Assembly: GCF_003597395.2 (NCBI RefSeq)
Contig: NC_133772.1
Span: forward strand, 137,811,183 to 137,875,182
Direction: 5' to 3'
DNA length: 64,000 nt
From: Chelonoidis abingdonii
Taxonomy: Eukaryota; Chordata; Testudines; Testudinidae
Made by a program: the position numbers and the translations under genes. This document shows positions 31,536 through 43,137 of this stretch, piece by piece (position 1 is the stretch's first letter; each line of letters starts with the position of its first letter). The notes under the pieces are model-generated. The model was not told the DNA's origin. It was given only the letters and a program-made list of their open reading frames with translations, and ran no database searches.

Positions 31536-33714
31536 TGGGCCCCCGGTTGGTTGCAGAGTGGAAAAGGACAAAGGGCCTAATGCTGCACCCTTACTCGAGA
31601 AAGTAATTCCTCACTGACTAGCCCCATTTACTTCAAGGTCTTTGCCTGCAGCAGGACTGAGGAAGGAAGTGTTACTCACCCAAGTAGGGGATGTGGGACC
31701 AGGTCCAAAATGAGGCTTGAACAAAAGAAGAAAGTTTAAGAGTTTTAATAATGCACAAGAAAATAAGAACTTTCTTCTTTAATAAAAGTATTTGACAGTG
31801 TCTGTTTCAAGAATGTGCCCCTTGAATAAGCAATAAAAAGGCCTTTCAAACTCTGCTGTCACACCAGCCCCACTTAGTTCCAAAGAGACTTTTCAAGAGT
31901 TTCAGAATCCTTTCTAGTATTTATCATCCCCTCTCCCACATCCACAGACACAGCTCAGCTAGCCTGGATGATTCAGCAGGAAGTGATTTTAAGAACTCAG
32001 CAGGAGGCAGAAGCAAGAATTTGCCAGCTACAGTGCAGAGCATGAAAAACAAAAGTCTCCTGTTTTACATGTATGAACCCATTGAAATGGTGTTTGTATT
32101 TCACTCATTCTGAGTTGGCATCCCCTGCCCCAGTCCCCTTTGAGACTATTCCTCCCATTTTCACAGTTTAAGATAAACATTTTAAACCTGGCTGACGGGC
32201 TGAAAAAGCATCTGACATCCCCTGTGTGATGTTTAGAGTCGCTTGATCATGTAAAATTAAGTTTGCTCTGTAAGATTAACAGTACACAGCCTGGCTCAAA
32301 AAAAAAAATACAGAGCAACAGAATTCAGAATTAGCGTGCAGGCTCGGAAGGTGTGGATTTTCATGCAGCAAGAAGAGGGGAAGAGGACGTGCTCAGTGGG
32401 GGGTGGAAGGGGATGTTAGCCAGAGAGATCTTGAGGTTAAACATAATCTTAAAACCATTACATCACGGCCAGCAATACTAATCAAATGGGAGGGTATAGC
32501 TGATGCTTCTGAGACTCTTTGATATGAAGGTCACTCGTTTTATCATCTAGACAATCTTAAAAGGAGCGCAGCATTAGTGCAAAGCAATCTAGCCTTTTAA
32601 TCCTATACCCTTGATTGACAGCCCTGTTGTGGCTGAGCCCAGTGCATCTCAGGAAGGGAATGCACCACTAATCAAACAAGGTGTGGTGCCCAGCACTTTA
32701 ATCAAGTTGCCCAGACATGCAGGAAGGAGGCTTTTCGCTACATTAGTCCTTGCAGGTTGCCATCTGTAGTCATGGCCAGTGAAGCAGTTCAAATGAGAAT
32801 TCTTAAGTATATCACTGCATCCAGTCAGTTCTATCACACTGTCACAGAGGCTGCAGCATGATGGATCTCTGCAACAGTTACCCCCGCAAAACTGCCACAC
32901 TTTTATTAAGCCTGGAGCCAATCTACAGCAAATCAGCTGCAAAGCCTAACGACATAATTAACTGTGCTATTTCCACCAATAGCACTTTGACCACAACCAG
33001 AGGAACTCTAACTCCCTCTTGGTTGAAGGCTTCTCAATTATTTGCATTAAGGATAAGCAAACACCTAGAGGGAGCAGGCCTAGATGGAGGAAAGGAAGAA
33101 TGAGTGGAGTAGAGTGGTGTGAAGGCAGCAAGGAGAAAAAGCCTCCCACTGAAAAGTTCTTCTGTTTGTTTAGATCCACAAGGTCCAAGTAAGCCACCAG
33201 AGGAGTTTGGGAGCAGTTAGGCATCTGGTAGGGTCTATGGCTAGCACAAAATCCCCTTGCTACTTCTCCAAGATTTTTTTTAAATGAGCCTAGAACTCCC
33301 ATTATTTTTTTTGATAGGTAGGTGGGACTTGCATATAAATTGCTTGTAAGATTTAAATGTAACTATCCTAAATATACTAGCCTGCCTGCAGAGCAGCTTC
33401 TCCCTCCCCATCACTTCCCATGTGGCTAGTTCTGTTCAGGGCAGAATTAGAAACATGCTAAATACAAATTAACCTAACTTCTTAAATGCCACATTTCCTC
33501 TCTGCAGCCATTTCAATTCAGGAGCCATGTCATTGTCTTAAAAAGGCAATATTCTCCCTTCACTAGGATATTTTGCATAGATAGATATGCACACACACCC
33601 CAACTTACATCCTTCTCCATGCTCATAAAAGCCATTCATATCAGGAAAGCAGGTCACACTTCATAAACATGACCGGAGGGGGAAGGAGGACTTCTCACCA
33701 CAACAATCAGCACC
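31536..33714. other. unassigned sequence with a possible conserved non-coding part
   Basis: No repeat recognised over most of this stretch. The part at about 32430-32660 is complex and free of repeat motifs, with AATACTAATCAAATGGG and AATCTTAAAAGGAGCGCAGC, and might be a conserved element; this is a guess from texture, not from an alignment. Confidence 0.3.
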
Positions 33715-33775
33715 CCAGATCTTCAGCTACAGTTAATAGAACTACACCCTTGACACCAGCTGAGGATCTGGCCCT
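33715..33775. repeat. palindromic MITE-like element (GGCCAGATCCTCAGCTGG type)
   Basis: CCAGATCTTCAGCTACAGTT and GACACCAGCTGAGGATCTGG are clear inverted ends around AGAACTACACCC. Confidence 0.6.
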
Positions 33776-33805
33776 ATGATGCCCTAAATCTATCCAAGAT
33801 ATTGG

Positions 33806-34378
33806 GGTCTATCAGGGGGTGCTCCACTCACCACTGCCTCTTCCTAGTCACTCTGGGGAATAGCTCTTGAGTTCAACACCTCCTTTCTGCAGCTTACAGA
33901 CAGTTGCTCTGCCCCTCTCTCTCTAGTCCACAGCCCCACTCTCACTCCAGGAACTACAGTGTCCTTATTGTGACTCAGCTTTCTGGGATAGCAAAGTCCC
34001 TTCTCCCTAGCAGCCCTAGGCAGTCTTCCCTCTCATGGCTCCATGGTGCCACTCCATCAGTAGCAGGGAAGCCAGGCCTACCCTCTACTGCAGGCTCCAG
34101 TCCAGAGACCCTCACCTCAGCAGGTCTGGGCTTCAATCTCTCTGCCCTCACTGCTGCTGTCCCCTCCTCACGCTGGGTATACCAGATCTAAACACTCCTC
34201 CCTCTTCCCAGGCAGTGATCACTTTCTACAGGCCCTGCCTGTGCCTGCACAGCTGAACTTGCTTCCAGTTAGTTCCCTACTCCCTGGCTCTTCCTCCAGG
34301 TGCAGCCAGTGGAATTAATAGGCCTTCCTGATCACCTTAACCCTTTTGGTCTTGTGCGGGGTGGACACCCCATCACAT
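33806..34378 (-). repeat. LTR-like block
   Basis: On the minus strand it begins TGTGATGGGGTGTCCACCCC and ends near AGTGGAGCACCCCCTGATAG; the ends GGGGTG/CACCCC are inverted. GGTATACCAG at about 34176-34185 could be a core promoter motif. No coding frame with recognisable gag or pol is present. The final CA of the minus-strand end is not preserved (CTATCA instead of TGTATCA on the plus strand), and no target duplication is seen, so the call rests on family recognition. Confidence 0.45.
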
Positions 34379-34799
34379 GGATATGCTTCTCTATTTATTA
34401 CTTGCATTGTAAAGTGAAGTTATGTTAGACATTTCCATAGGCTAGATAGAACCACCACAACCTTACCTGAAGCGTATCCAACCTGTGTACCCCCTAGTTT
34501 GGATACAATATCTGGGAGAAGATCCCGGATACTGCAGGAACAGGTGTAGACCATTGCCAGGCAATTCACTCAGAGCTACCAGCAGTTTCCACTGAGCCAA
34601 GAGTGTCTGCACTTTTGGAACTCCAACCCAGGTAAATTCAGTCTCACACTAGTTCCCAGGAGGCAGTGGCTGTAATGTTGCTCCACTCAGAGCACCCTAA
34701 CATTCCCATGGCTGCTCTCCGTCCCTGCACTTCCTTCCAGCTGCATCCCATATCCTGCCAGTTGCCTCTCAGCTGTGCTCAGCAGATGGGTCTTTGTGA

Positions 34800-34935
34800 G
34801 CCTAGTGGCTAGGGCAGGGGTGGGGGCATTCTCTCCTCAGGCAGGGTAGGGATTTGAATCCAGGTCTCCCACAAGCCCCCTGAGTGCACTAACCATTAGG
34901 CTACTAGTTAGCAGGGAGTAGGAAAGCCCCTTCCT
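34800..34935 (-). mobile_element. tRNA-derived SINE-like sequence
   Basis: GGGATTTGAATCCAGGTCTC and CACTAACCATTAGGCTAC are the reverse complement of a pol III B box (GGTTCAAATCC-like) and the A-box region (TAGCCTAATGGTTAGTGCAC). This is the tRNA-like head of a SINE or a MIR relative. Confidence 0.5.
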
Positions 34936-34957
34936 CCTCCTCATTTTTTTTTGCAAG

Positions 34958-36222
34958 TGTAACCCTTCTGCCCCTCTGAGTTGGCAGCAACAAGGGCCGG
35001 GTTCAGTATCCAGGGGTTCCGTTTCAATAACACAAGGCATAACCGGCTCGAGCCCCCACCCAGTGACCTGGGACACTTACATACCATACCCTCCTGGGCG
35101 CCTCTAGGAGGCAATACTTCCCCTCTCGCAAGCACGGAGTCTGAGTGTAGCAAAATCTTTTTAATAAAGGAAGGAAACAATGCGGCATCCCATTGGAGAA
35201 ACACCACAAACAGAGTTATAACACAAACCATAACCCCCCCCCCAAGTACATTTGGCAATGTCCTTTTCCCCTTAGGGTCTTAAGTCCAATCACTCCAAAG
35301 TCCAACAACCCAAAAGTCTCTGGTCAATGCCACCACAGAATTCAAGAGTCTATCTGTAGAGGTCCCTCCCCCCAGCCTGGGTGAAAGGGGCACCTTACGT
35401 GGTCCAGGGCCAACTGCCCTGCCTCTCCGTGGGTTCTGCTTCCGCCTTCTCCACGAACTGCTCCGCCTTACCAGCCGCTCCACTCTGCTCCTCCGGCCGT
35501 CCTCACAAACTGCTCCGCTCCACCAGCTGCCTCGTGAGCTGCTCCAGTTGTCCCTGCAAACTGCTCGGCTCCGCTCGCTCTGTGGGCTGCTCCACACGCC
35601 CCACAGCTACTCCGCTCTGCCAGCCGCTCCACTCCACCAGCTGTCCTGTGGTCCGCTCCAGCCATCCCCATAAACTGCTCCACTCCGCCAGCTGCTCTGT
35701 TCCACAGTATAGCTTCAGGCTCCCCCACTAGTTAGCACAGTACTCAGTGCTCCCAGCTCAGTAATTTCAGCTCTTTTGTGATTTCAGCTCTTAGTGATCT
35801 CAGCACATAGTAGGGGAGCCCAGTGCTAGTGCACCATTAGCCCAAAGTGAGTTCAGCTCAGTAACCTGTATCTAGAGTCTTAAGGGAATAAAAAATCAAC
35901 TCTGACATTCCACAGTGGAGAGAGGAGGGGGTGCAACTGGTGCTTCTAGCTCCACAAGACACCTGCACCACCAGGCACAAATACCTGTCCCCAACCTCTC
36001 TCTATTCACAGGGTTTTGGAACCCATGTCCCTTGTCTAGCAAGTACCACCCAACTGAGGTTGAGTCATTTCTGTCACAAAGCAGTCCCACAGCTCGGCAG
36101 TCTGGGATGGGGTAAGCGTGCCTATGCAAATATTTGAGATTTCGCATTCCAGACATTCTTCCCACACTTCCCATACTTCACCACCAGATGTCAGGGTACA
36201 GCTCATCCTGACTCTGCTTACA
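34958..36222 (-). repeat. solo LTR with 4-bp TSD
   Basis: Starts TGTAACCCTTCTGCC and ends GACTCTGCTTACA, so TGTAA and TTACA are inverted ends. The 4-bp direct repeat CAAG sits at 34954-34957 and 36223-36226. On the minus strand a TTTATTAAAA polyadenylation-type signal lies at about 35159-35168, with roughly 200 bases of putative R-U5 after it, ending AAGGGTTACA. An internal stretch (35440-35710) is a minisatellite. I recognise it as a turtle Gypsy-type or ERV LTR; a 4-bp duplication fits several LTR groups and does not decide between them. No gag-pol is left, so the copy arose by LTR-LTR recombination or never had more here. Confidence 0.85.
35440..35710. repeat. GC-rich minisatellite inside the solo LTR
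   Basis: Degenerate units of about 25-35 bases built around AACTGCTCCGCTCCACCAGC and CTGCTCC words repeat through this stretch. Overlapping open frames on both strands here (for example rich in Gly, Ala and Glu on the minus strand) come from the repeat and not from a gene. Confidence 0.75.
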
Positions 36223-36226
36223 CAAG

Positions 36227-38078
36227 AAAGGACTGACCTGGTTTAGGCATCTAAGGCCAGGAGAGGAGTCACAGCTGTGCATGCCAGGTGGCATCTCCCT
36301 CAAATGCAGCATTAGGCATCTAACTCCCTTTGAGGAGTGGGGCATGAACCCAGCCCTCTCCTCAGCACATCCTATAGACTAGCCTAGGCAGCACCGTGCT
36401 CAGCATGCTGGCTTTTGGGGAGCCCATTCCCAGGCATCTAACTCTCCTCCTGCATTGTACAGGCCAGGAGCCCAACTCTGGGCTGCGGATTCCACTGAAA
36501 GGAGCAGCACCTAAACATTAAACACCACAACACTGAGGCTGAGTCCACTTTGTGGATCTAACCCAAAGCAACCCCCAGAGGGCCCTGCTTCTGCACCCAT
36601 GGAATGAAAGGCAAAACTCCCATTGGCTTTAAAGGTGCAGGAGGGGCTCTTAAAAGCAGACAATATTTTTCAAAATTGGGACCTTTTGGTATTGGGACCA
36701 CTTTGTCTAATTTCCAAAAAGGCTCTAAAATAAAATGCCGTGTACCTGGCTGGCCAACAGAGAAACCCAGCTCTTAACGTGCATTGGAGTTACTCTCCAC
36801 CCTGACATGGAAAGCCGATTCTTCACTGCAGAAGTATCATCTGCACTACATGTTTGGGATGCTGGATAATCACATTGTCTCCTATCCTTTTATATTACAG
36901 CTTTCATTTATCCATTTCAGTGTTTTGAGCTAATATAGTTAATGTAGATTCTTCTTTAGCCCTTCCTCTCCCTCCTCCTCCCACCCCCAGCCATAAACAA
37001 TTGTACTAAAATTAATTTTTTTTTAATTTCAACAAACTTCCCACTCAAGCCCACCTGCAAAATTCAGACAGGAAGGAGAAACAGGTTTAATTTAGAAAGA
37101 TCTGAAATTCCCTGGAATAGATGACAACTGAGAGAAGACTGGCATATTAAACAATTTCGTCTTATAAACACTCCTATCTAGTTCTAGTTTAAGCCTGACA
37201 GATGTAAATGCCAGCCAGTTACCGCATACCCAGTCGTTCTGCCTTTCATTTATTTATGCAGACATCTCTCAGATGTAAAAACCTTTTTATGTACATTAGC
37301 TGGCTTTGTAGGAATGGATAGATATCCACTTCTACATGGATAGTTTACAATATTTAACATAAGCAATGTGCATTGCAATGGCATGTTAGGTGTGACATCT
37401 TCATTAGGTTAAATAATTGTTTTGTCAGAGATCATCAGCTACTTCATCTTAACCTTACAAATCATGTCACAGCCTTTGCCAGAATTCTGTCATCAGGCTG
37501 GCTTAAAGCTGCATATGGAGTTTGATATAATCACCCAGAAATGAAATGTACAAGGGCTGGGGTAATTGTTTTGAAGAGGCAGCAGCACAAGCCCCAATAT
37601 ATAACAAAACAAGTCCTGTCTTTGTACATTTAAGCTTTATAAAAATGCAAACTCGATAAATGTGAAATTGAAACATACAATGCATCTAGACACCAGTGGA
37701 AGAACACATCTCCATGAGATTTAAATTCAAACCAAACAGGAGAATTCAAACCAATTGCAAGGTGTCTCAAGAAGAAGCACATTTTGCTCTGTGTAATAGA
37801 CTTATGGCTACATCTGGCATGCACAGAAAGGTCTATTTCAGGATATATCAAGGTTATAAATGCTAGCTTAGAGAAGGTCACCTTGAATACAATATACTCC
37901 AAAGACCTTTGGGTAGCTCACTGAGGGAAGATAAAAGCATCCTACTTCATATAAAAAGATTCCCATATTTTTGCCAACACACAGAGATTTTTCCATCAGC
38001 AGAACTTCTAGTAATGTTCTAGAGGCAGCCTCATAAGCTACCAATCACTTCAGAGCTGATTTTTCTCTAAAGAGGGAG
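36227..38078. other. unassigned sequence
   Basis: The 36240-36500 part has repeated GGCATCTAA words (about 36245, 36313, 36434) typical of a turtle palindromic repeat, but boundaries are not clear. The rest shows no recognisable feature; the block around 37190-37510 is complex and repeat-free and could be a conserved non-coding element. Confidence 0.3.
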
Positions 38079-38270
38079 TACACCGCTACCTCGATATAAC
38101 GCCACCCGATATAACACGAATTTGGATATAACGCCGTAAAGCAATGCTCCGGGGGGGCGGGGCTGTGCACTCCGGTGGATCAAAGCAAGTTCCATATAAC
38201 ACGGTTTCACCTGTAACGCAGTAAGATATTTTGGCTCCCAAGGACAGTGTTATATCAAGGTAGAGGTGTA
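38079..38270. mobile_element. Tc1/mariner-like MITE
   Basis: The ends TACACCGCTACCTCGATATA and TATATCAAGGTAGAGGTGTA (plus strand) are inverted with two mismatches over about 22 bases and include the flanking TA dinucleotides expected of a TA target duplication. Internal GATATAAC words recur. Length is about 190 bases, with no coding capacity. Confidence 0.8.
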
Positions 38271-38549
38271 TATGAAAATGGCACCTTCTTATTCAGCACA
38301 TCTGCATCAAGTGAGTATTCAGAATCAGGTCTGGCCTTTTAGAAGAACAAACTCAGGTTATTTTACTGTCTTCAGCCCTGCAGAATCAGCACAGCTCTAG
38401 GATAGTGAAGTGGATTCTCCTCCAGCCCTCACATCACCGAAAGAATTGATAATTAAGTTCCTGTTGCAGGCCTACACGTGCAGCCGCATTCTCTCCTAAT
38501 TATGCCATCAGTTACACCAGCATTCCTCAACTGTAACTAGGTTGTAGTT

Positions 38550-38680
38550 TGAGGGCAGTTACTCACATTGTGGTAGCACTAAATGGCCCCAGTCAGGACC
38601 GTAGCTCCGTTGCACTAGATGCCATACAAACATAAAGAGACAGTCCCTCCCCAAACAACATGGAATCTACTGTCAATCAA
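38550..38680 (-). mobile_element. MIR/L2-like tail
   Basis: GGCCCCAGTCAGGACCGTAG, GCACTAGATGCCATACAAAC and GACAGTCCCTCCCCAAACAA correspond to the reverse complement of the CAGTGCCTAGCACAATGGGG-type tail, as at 5287-5420. Confidence 0.5.
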
Positions 38681-40284
38681 GATGCCACAAAGTGAGCATG
38701 ACAATGGTAGGAAAAGAGGGCAAAGGAAGATGGGAGTAAGGACTTGCCAACGCAGTGTTTTAGTCCTCACCAGAGGGGTGTACATTTTACTCTGCAGTAG
38801 ACTGGTTGCACTAAAAATTCCTAGTGCACGTTAACCTACTGCTCCTTGTAACATGAAACCAGTGCAACCCTCTGGTGAGGACCAAAGCAGTGTTACTGTG
38901 CAGACAAGCCTTAAGAGTAATATGAAGATTCTTTTTCCACAGTAAAGGTGAAAGAGACCTATCATCTGTTACACTGGCCCAGTGGGAGGAGTTAAGCTGA
39001 TAGCAGCTTTGCTGATGAAGCACAATTCTGTGGGAGTTTTTCAGCAGCAACAGGTCACAATTGCTGGAGCCCGAAGCTCATTCTCCACCTTTTCAAAGGG
39101 CTGTAGAATCTGGTGATCACTGAACTGCATCTGGAAAAAAAAAATCAAACCACATCCTGAACTTTTGCTCCTCCCTCAAAGTAAACCAGAAGCTTTTTTC
39201 AGGTGTGGATCACTCAGGTAAGTTCTCAATTGTCTCTCTCTACCAGCCCTTTTAAAGGTCCAAATCCTGAAACCCTTTCTCAGCCAAAATATCATTTGGG
39301 CCATTACATGGGCACTCACAATTCCCACTGGGCCAGATCCTGTGAACCTTTCCATCAAGCCTCATTTCCACAAACTCACACTGAAGTAAACGAGTTTGCC
39401 TGTTTAAAGAGTGAGTAAAACTTAAGCAAGGATATGAGGATTTGGCCCACTGAAGTCAATGGAAAGAGCCAGTATGCAGCACCTCTCATGATCCAGCCCA
39501 ATGGGAGTTTTGCATCAGAACAGAGTGAAAACTGAAGTCTAAATTGCAAGTGTCTTAGTCACTTAGATTTTACTCTGTCTTTATTCAGGCAACTTCCTAT
39601 TGAAGGCGATTAGTGTTTTCCTAGGTATGGGCTGAATAAGAACCAAACGGGCCTCCCTGGCCTGTAAAATGTAAAAATCTGCTGTTCCTGGGTGTTGAAT
39701 GCTTTTTTGCAATAAGCTTGTAGAAAGGAAGTCTTGTCTGCACTCCCACAGATCTTAATGTGATTTTTCACAGGCTGCACTTATCAAAAGCCTAGAAGGG
39801 TAATGAGAGCTGAGCTCACTCTATGTTTATTAAATCATCTCTGAAGGAACGTCCTGATGCTTCAGTCATTTCTCCTAAAAATCAAGAATAGAGAACAATT
39901 TTATCCTTCCAAAACCCAGTAAGTTGCATGTTCGCCTGACCAATCTCAGCTCTCTCTCACAGGAAAGGCTTTTGCCATGGACAGAAAGGAGTTTAGTATG
40001 TCAGTGGCTGCCAGCTGTGAGCAGCATTCACTTTCCACTTAGCCAAGGACAACTGAAGCCCTCAGGGCAGCAATGAGTCTGGACTGCAGGCTTGGGCCCT
40101 CAGCAAGTGTGGCAGTTCCACCTGCAGTGCTCCAGAGACACTGAGAAAAAGATACATTTATCTTCTGCAGATTTTATTTGGCTCTTCAATGCACATTCCA
40201 GTAGCAGCTACCACAGGGAGCATACCCAAAATTCCACATACCCCCTTACTGAGTTTCCTCTCAGTGTTCTGCTGAGGCTGCTAG
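38681..40284. other. unassigned sequence
   Basis: A poly(A) tract at 39133-39142 and a fragment of a palindromic element at 39438-39500 (GATTTGGCCCACTGAAGTCA, ATGATCCAGCCC). Otherwise nothing recognised. Confidence 0.35.
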
Positions 40285-40425
40285 GTCTCATTGATACCAG
40301 CACCTGCAAAGGCCTGTGCATCTTTGAGCATCCTCAACCCATGCTGACTTCTGTGGGAGTTGAGGATGCATGGGGTTACCCAGAAGATGCTTGGTTTCTT
40401 GCAGGACCAGGCCTTAATAGGAGTG
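40285..40425. repeat. palindromic MITE-like element
   Basis: AGCATCCTCAACCCATGCTG and GTGGGAGTTGAGGATGCATG are inverted about the CTGACTTCT centre. The outer ends AAGGCCTG and AGGCCTTAA are also inverted. Confidence 0.55.
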
Positions 40426-41572
40426 CAGGGTGCTCAGTCACTTGTGGGAACAGAACCCCTGAGGAACACATGAGCAGGTAAAAGTGCTCCACCTAAAATT
40501 CAGCCACCTCCGCCATTGAGATCATATCACATTTTCTTTTTCACCATGGTTCATTTCTCTGCATCACTTACAGCGATGTGTGTGTGGGGGGGGGGCGGGA
40601 ATTCCACAGAAAAGTGGATGGTAGATCATCTGTAGTAGCTCCTCTGTAGTAGCATCTGATGGAATCCGCCCCAGGAATCTGGAACTAGGCCACCAGGCAC
40701 CAGAATAGCTGGTCCCTCGCTGTGCTTGGCCTTTCTACCCAATGGTTCTATGCTGTTCACAGACTCAATAGCTAAGTCCAAGCCATTCCCTTGACACACC
40801 CATCAGCACCTCTATGGGCCTCTGCAGCACATGCACAGGGTCTGCTCCCTTTGAGTGGATGAACCACACCAATTGCATTGCATTTGGGACATTCCCTGGG
40901 TCTTGGAGCATTTCCCTTTAATCAACAGGTTAACCTATCCCCAGGCAGAGTTCAGAAAAAGCTGCCACTAGAGAGATTGAGAGAGAGCAGCAGGATGTTT
41001 TAAATATGCATCTAAATAATCATAACGTCTCCCTAACCAGTGCTTCTGTTTTCAATGCCAAACTTCTCTGTCACACCTAGCCACTGTTTACATTCACTCC
41101 TCCCTCACCCCACCGCCAACCAGGCCCAAGTTAGGATTTTTGACAGAGAAAACATTTCTGCTCAAGACACATGGAAAATCCTTTCCTATCACCTATGCAA
41201 ATTCAGGATTTTTCCACACATTTCACATGTCCCCCTTGAGCTTAACTAGCACCAAATTTGACTGATTAAAGGTGACGGCTCTATTGTATTAATTCCCCAA
41301 GAAAATGGAGAGAATCTCTCATGCTTTTCACGTAAAACATGTTATAAGTCTCAGGGTTAATCTGAGGGGTTAATCTGGCTTTATTCTGCATAAAGTGTTG
41401 CCATCTAGTTGAGTATTCCCAGAGATATTCTTGTCAAATAAATCATACAATTGCAGTTCCTTCTATCCCTGTTTTTTCATATTATACATACATGTAAGGC
41501 CAAGTTGCCTATGTCCCAGTCTTTGGCTCATCCAATGAAATAACTGCCTGCTACTGTTCCAATCTAAAGGAT
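40426..41572. other. unassigned sequence
   Basis: Contains a G-rich run at 40585-40600. No coding frame or terminal repeats recognised. Confidence 0.35.
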
Positions 41573-41830
41573 TTAGCTATGTCTTCACAGTTGAGGTGAG
41601 TTTTTACAGAAAGATAGCTATACAATCCAAGTGGAGACAAGGCACAGGTAGCTTTTACCTCAATGAAGCTAGCTGAGGTAAATTCCAAATTGGGTGGAGC
41701 ATATAATGTTGAGCTCAACTAGCTAATCTGAGGTAAAAACTTCCTGCACCTTGCCTCCATTAGGATTTTACAGCCAGAGAGCCAACTCAAGTTAGCTACT
41801 GCCTTTTTAGCAGTGAAGACATAGGCGTAG
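41573..41830. mobile_element. Harbinger-like MITE
   Basis: AGCTATGTCTTCACAGTTGA at the left and TTAGCAGTGAAGACATAGGC at the right are inverted ends (GC.TATGTCTTCAC). Internal GCTAGCTGAGGTAAATTCC and CTAGCTAATCTGAGGTAAAA are inverted too. The left end resembles the TCTACACT/TCTTCACT ends of the element at 18452-18724. Confidence 0.65.
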
Positions 41831-41839
41831 GCCTTTAGC

Positions 41840-41935
41840 TAAGACTATGTGGTAGAGATCTGTGCTTTGGAGCTAGATACCGTGGGTTCAATCCTTGCTG
41901 GTGACTTACCCAGGAAGTCCTTATGTACATACCTA
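41840..41935 (+). mobile_element. tRNA-derived SINE-like head
   Basis: TATGTGGTAGAGATCTGTGC (A-box-like) followed by GTGGGTTCAATCCTTGCTGG (B-box-like GGTTCAATCC) about 35 bases later. It is probably the tRNA-like head of a SINE truncated by the CR1 fragment that follows. Confidence 0.45.
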
Positions 41936-41944
41936 TATGTAGAT

Positions 41945-42112
41945 ATTAAGGCCAGAAAGGATCATTATAATCATCTGTCTGACCTCCTGTATAACAAAGG
42001 CCATTGAATTTTACTCGATGATTCCTGCATTGAGCCAATGACTTGTGGTTGAACTAGAGTATCTCTTTTAGAAAGATATCCAATCTTGAGTTAAAAACTC
42101 CATATATCACTT
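41945..42112 (-). mobile_element. CR1 LINE 3-prime fragment
   Basis: GGCCAGAAAGGATCATTATA, CATCTGTCTGACCTCCTGTA and GAAAGATATCCAATCTTGAG match the reverse complement of the CR1 tail that carries ATACAGGAGGTCAGACTAGA. It points opposite to the copies at 11045 and 15815. Confidence 0.7.
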
Positions 42113-42816
42113 TCTATTTTCATCACTGAACTCCGTTGTGTCTTCTCATTAAATGGAAACACAGCCCTGATCTTTTCTTAAACAGAAAAAGTTTCCCAGC
42201 ATATGAAACTTGCATCTCCAAATTGCCATGCTGCGTGATGCAGAATTAAACCCAAATAAAAACTTAAAACTTAAGACACCACATCCTATAATTGTATCTT
42301 TCTTTCAGTGACATTCTGTTTGCCTCCTATCCCCTCCCTTCCCCAGAGTCCTCTGCTGCTAGCACCCTTACGGATGCTTCTTACAGCTTAAACACTAGCC
42401 TGATATCAACTAATTACACTGATCTATCTAAAGTTTCTCCAGATAACAATAATTCTCTACAAACACTGTCATTTGATCTCATGTGTGAAGTCTTTTCCTA
42501 ACAGACTTTTGCAATAGAAGTTTCCCCATCATGCACCCTTCATGCAGGCAACACCTGCATTTCACCGTGAGATGGTCATGAACAGACAGGGCACGATCAG
42601 AACCTTCAGTACAGAAAGTGATTTATTCACAACACTGACTTCTGATCTGGCCAACCAAAAGTATGCCCAGGCAGTGGAGAAATGTAAAGGAACCAATCCT
42701 CCTTTGTTTCATTAGAATCACTAGCTCACATCTGGTTAACCTTCATTGCTTGCGTGCAGTTTACATTCTGAACACTGAAAAAATGCACCTTCTCTTTCTC
42801 TACCTAAAACTTTTTG
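42113..42816. other. unassigned sequence
   Basis: No feature recognised. Confidence 0.35.
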
Positions 42817-43078
42817 GACTTGATTCTCCATTGTCCTGCACCTTGTGTGATCATTTACATGTATACAAAGCGAATGCAATTTGGAAAAGGTTTGCATTTC
42901 TTTTGCGCTGGAATAAATGGCCACACAAGATGCATGACAATGGAGGTCCATTGCTTGGATATGGTGCTGCGTTAGCAGCCTCAGACACTGAAACCATTGT
43001 ATTTGGGCCTGATTCGTAGTCCACTGATGTCCATGAAAATCTTTCCATGACTGAAATAAGCTTTGGATAAAGCCCTTT
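42817..43078. repeat. palindromic MITE-like elements, two in tandem
   Basis: 42817-42951: GACTTGATTCTCCATTGTCC and CATGACAATGGAGGTCCA are inverted ends, with TTGTGTGATCATTTACATG pairing with AATAAATGGCCACACAAG inside. 42999-43078: GGGCCTGATTCGTAGTCCAC and GCTTTGGATAAAGCCC are inverted around TGTCCATGAAAATC. The open frames here on both strands are explained by these palindromes. Confidence 0.6.
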
Positions 43079-43137
43079 ATCCCCAGAATAAGCATAGGAC
43101 AGGTAGAGATAATGTAGATTCTCCCCAGCACCCAACC

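Noticed and set aside
33904..34256. Overlapping Ser/Pro-rich frames
   Set aside because: They lie within an LTR-like block and have no gag, pol or host-protein signature.
34855..34890. B-box-like GGTTCAAATCC considered as a tRNA gene (also near 41886 and 15600)
   Set aside because: No cloverleaf with paired acceptor arms can be drawn; these are SINE heads.
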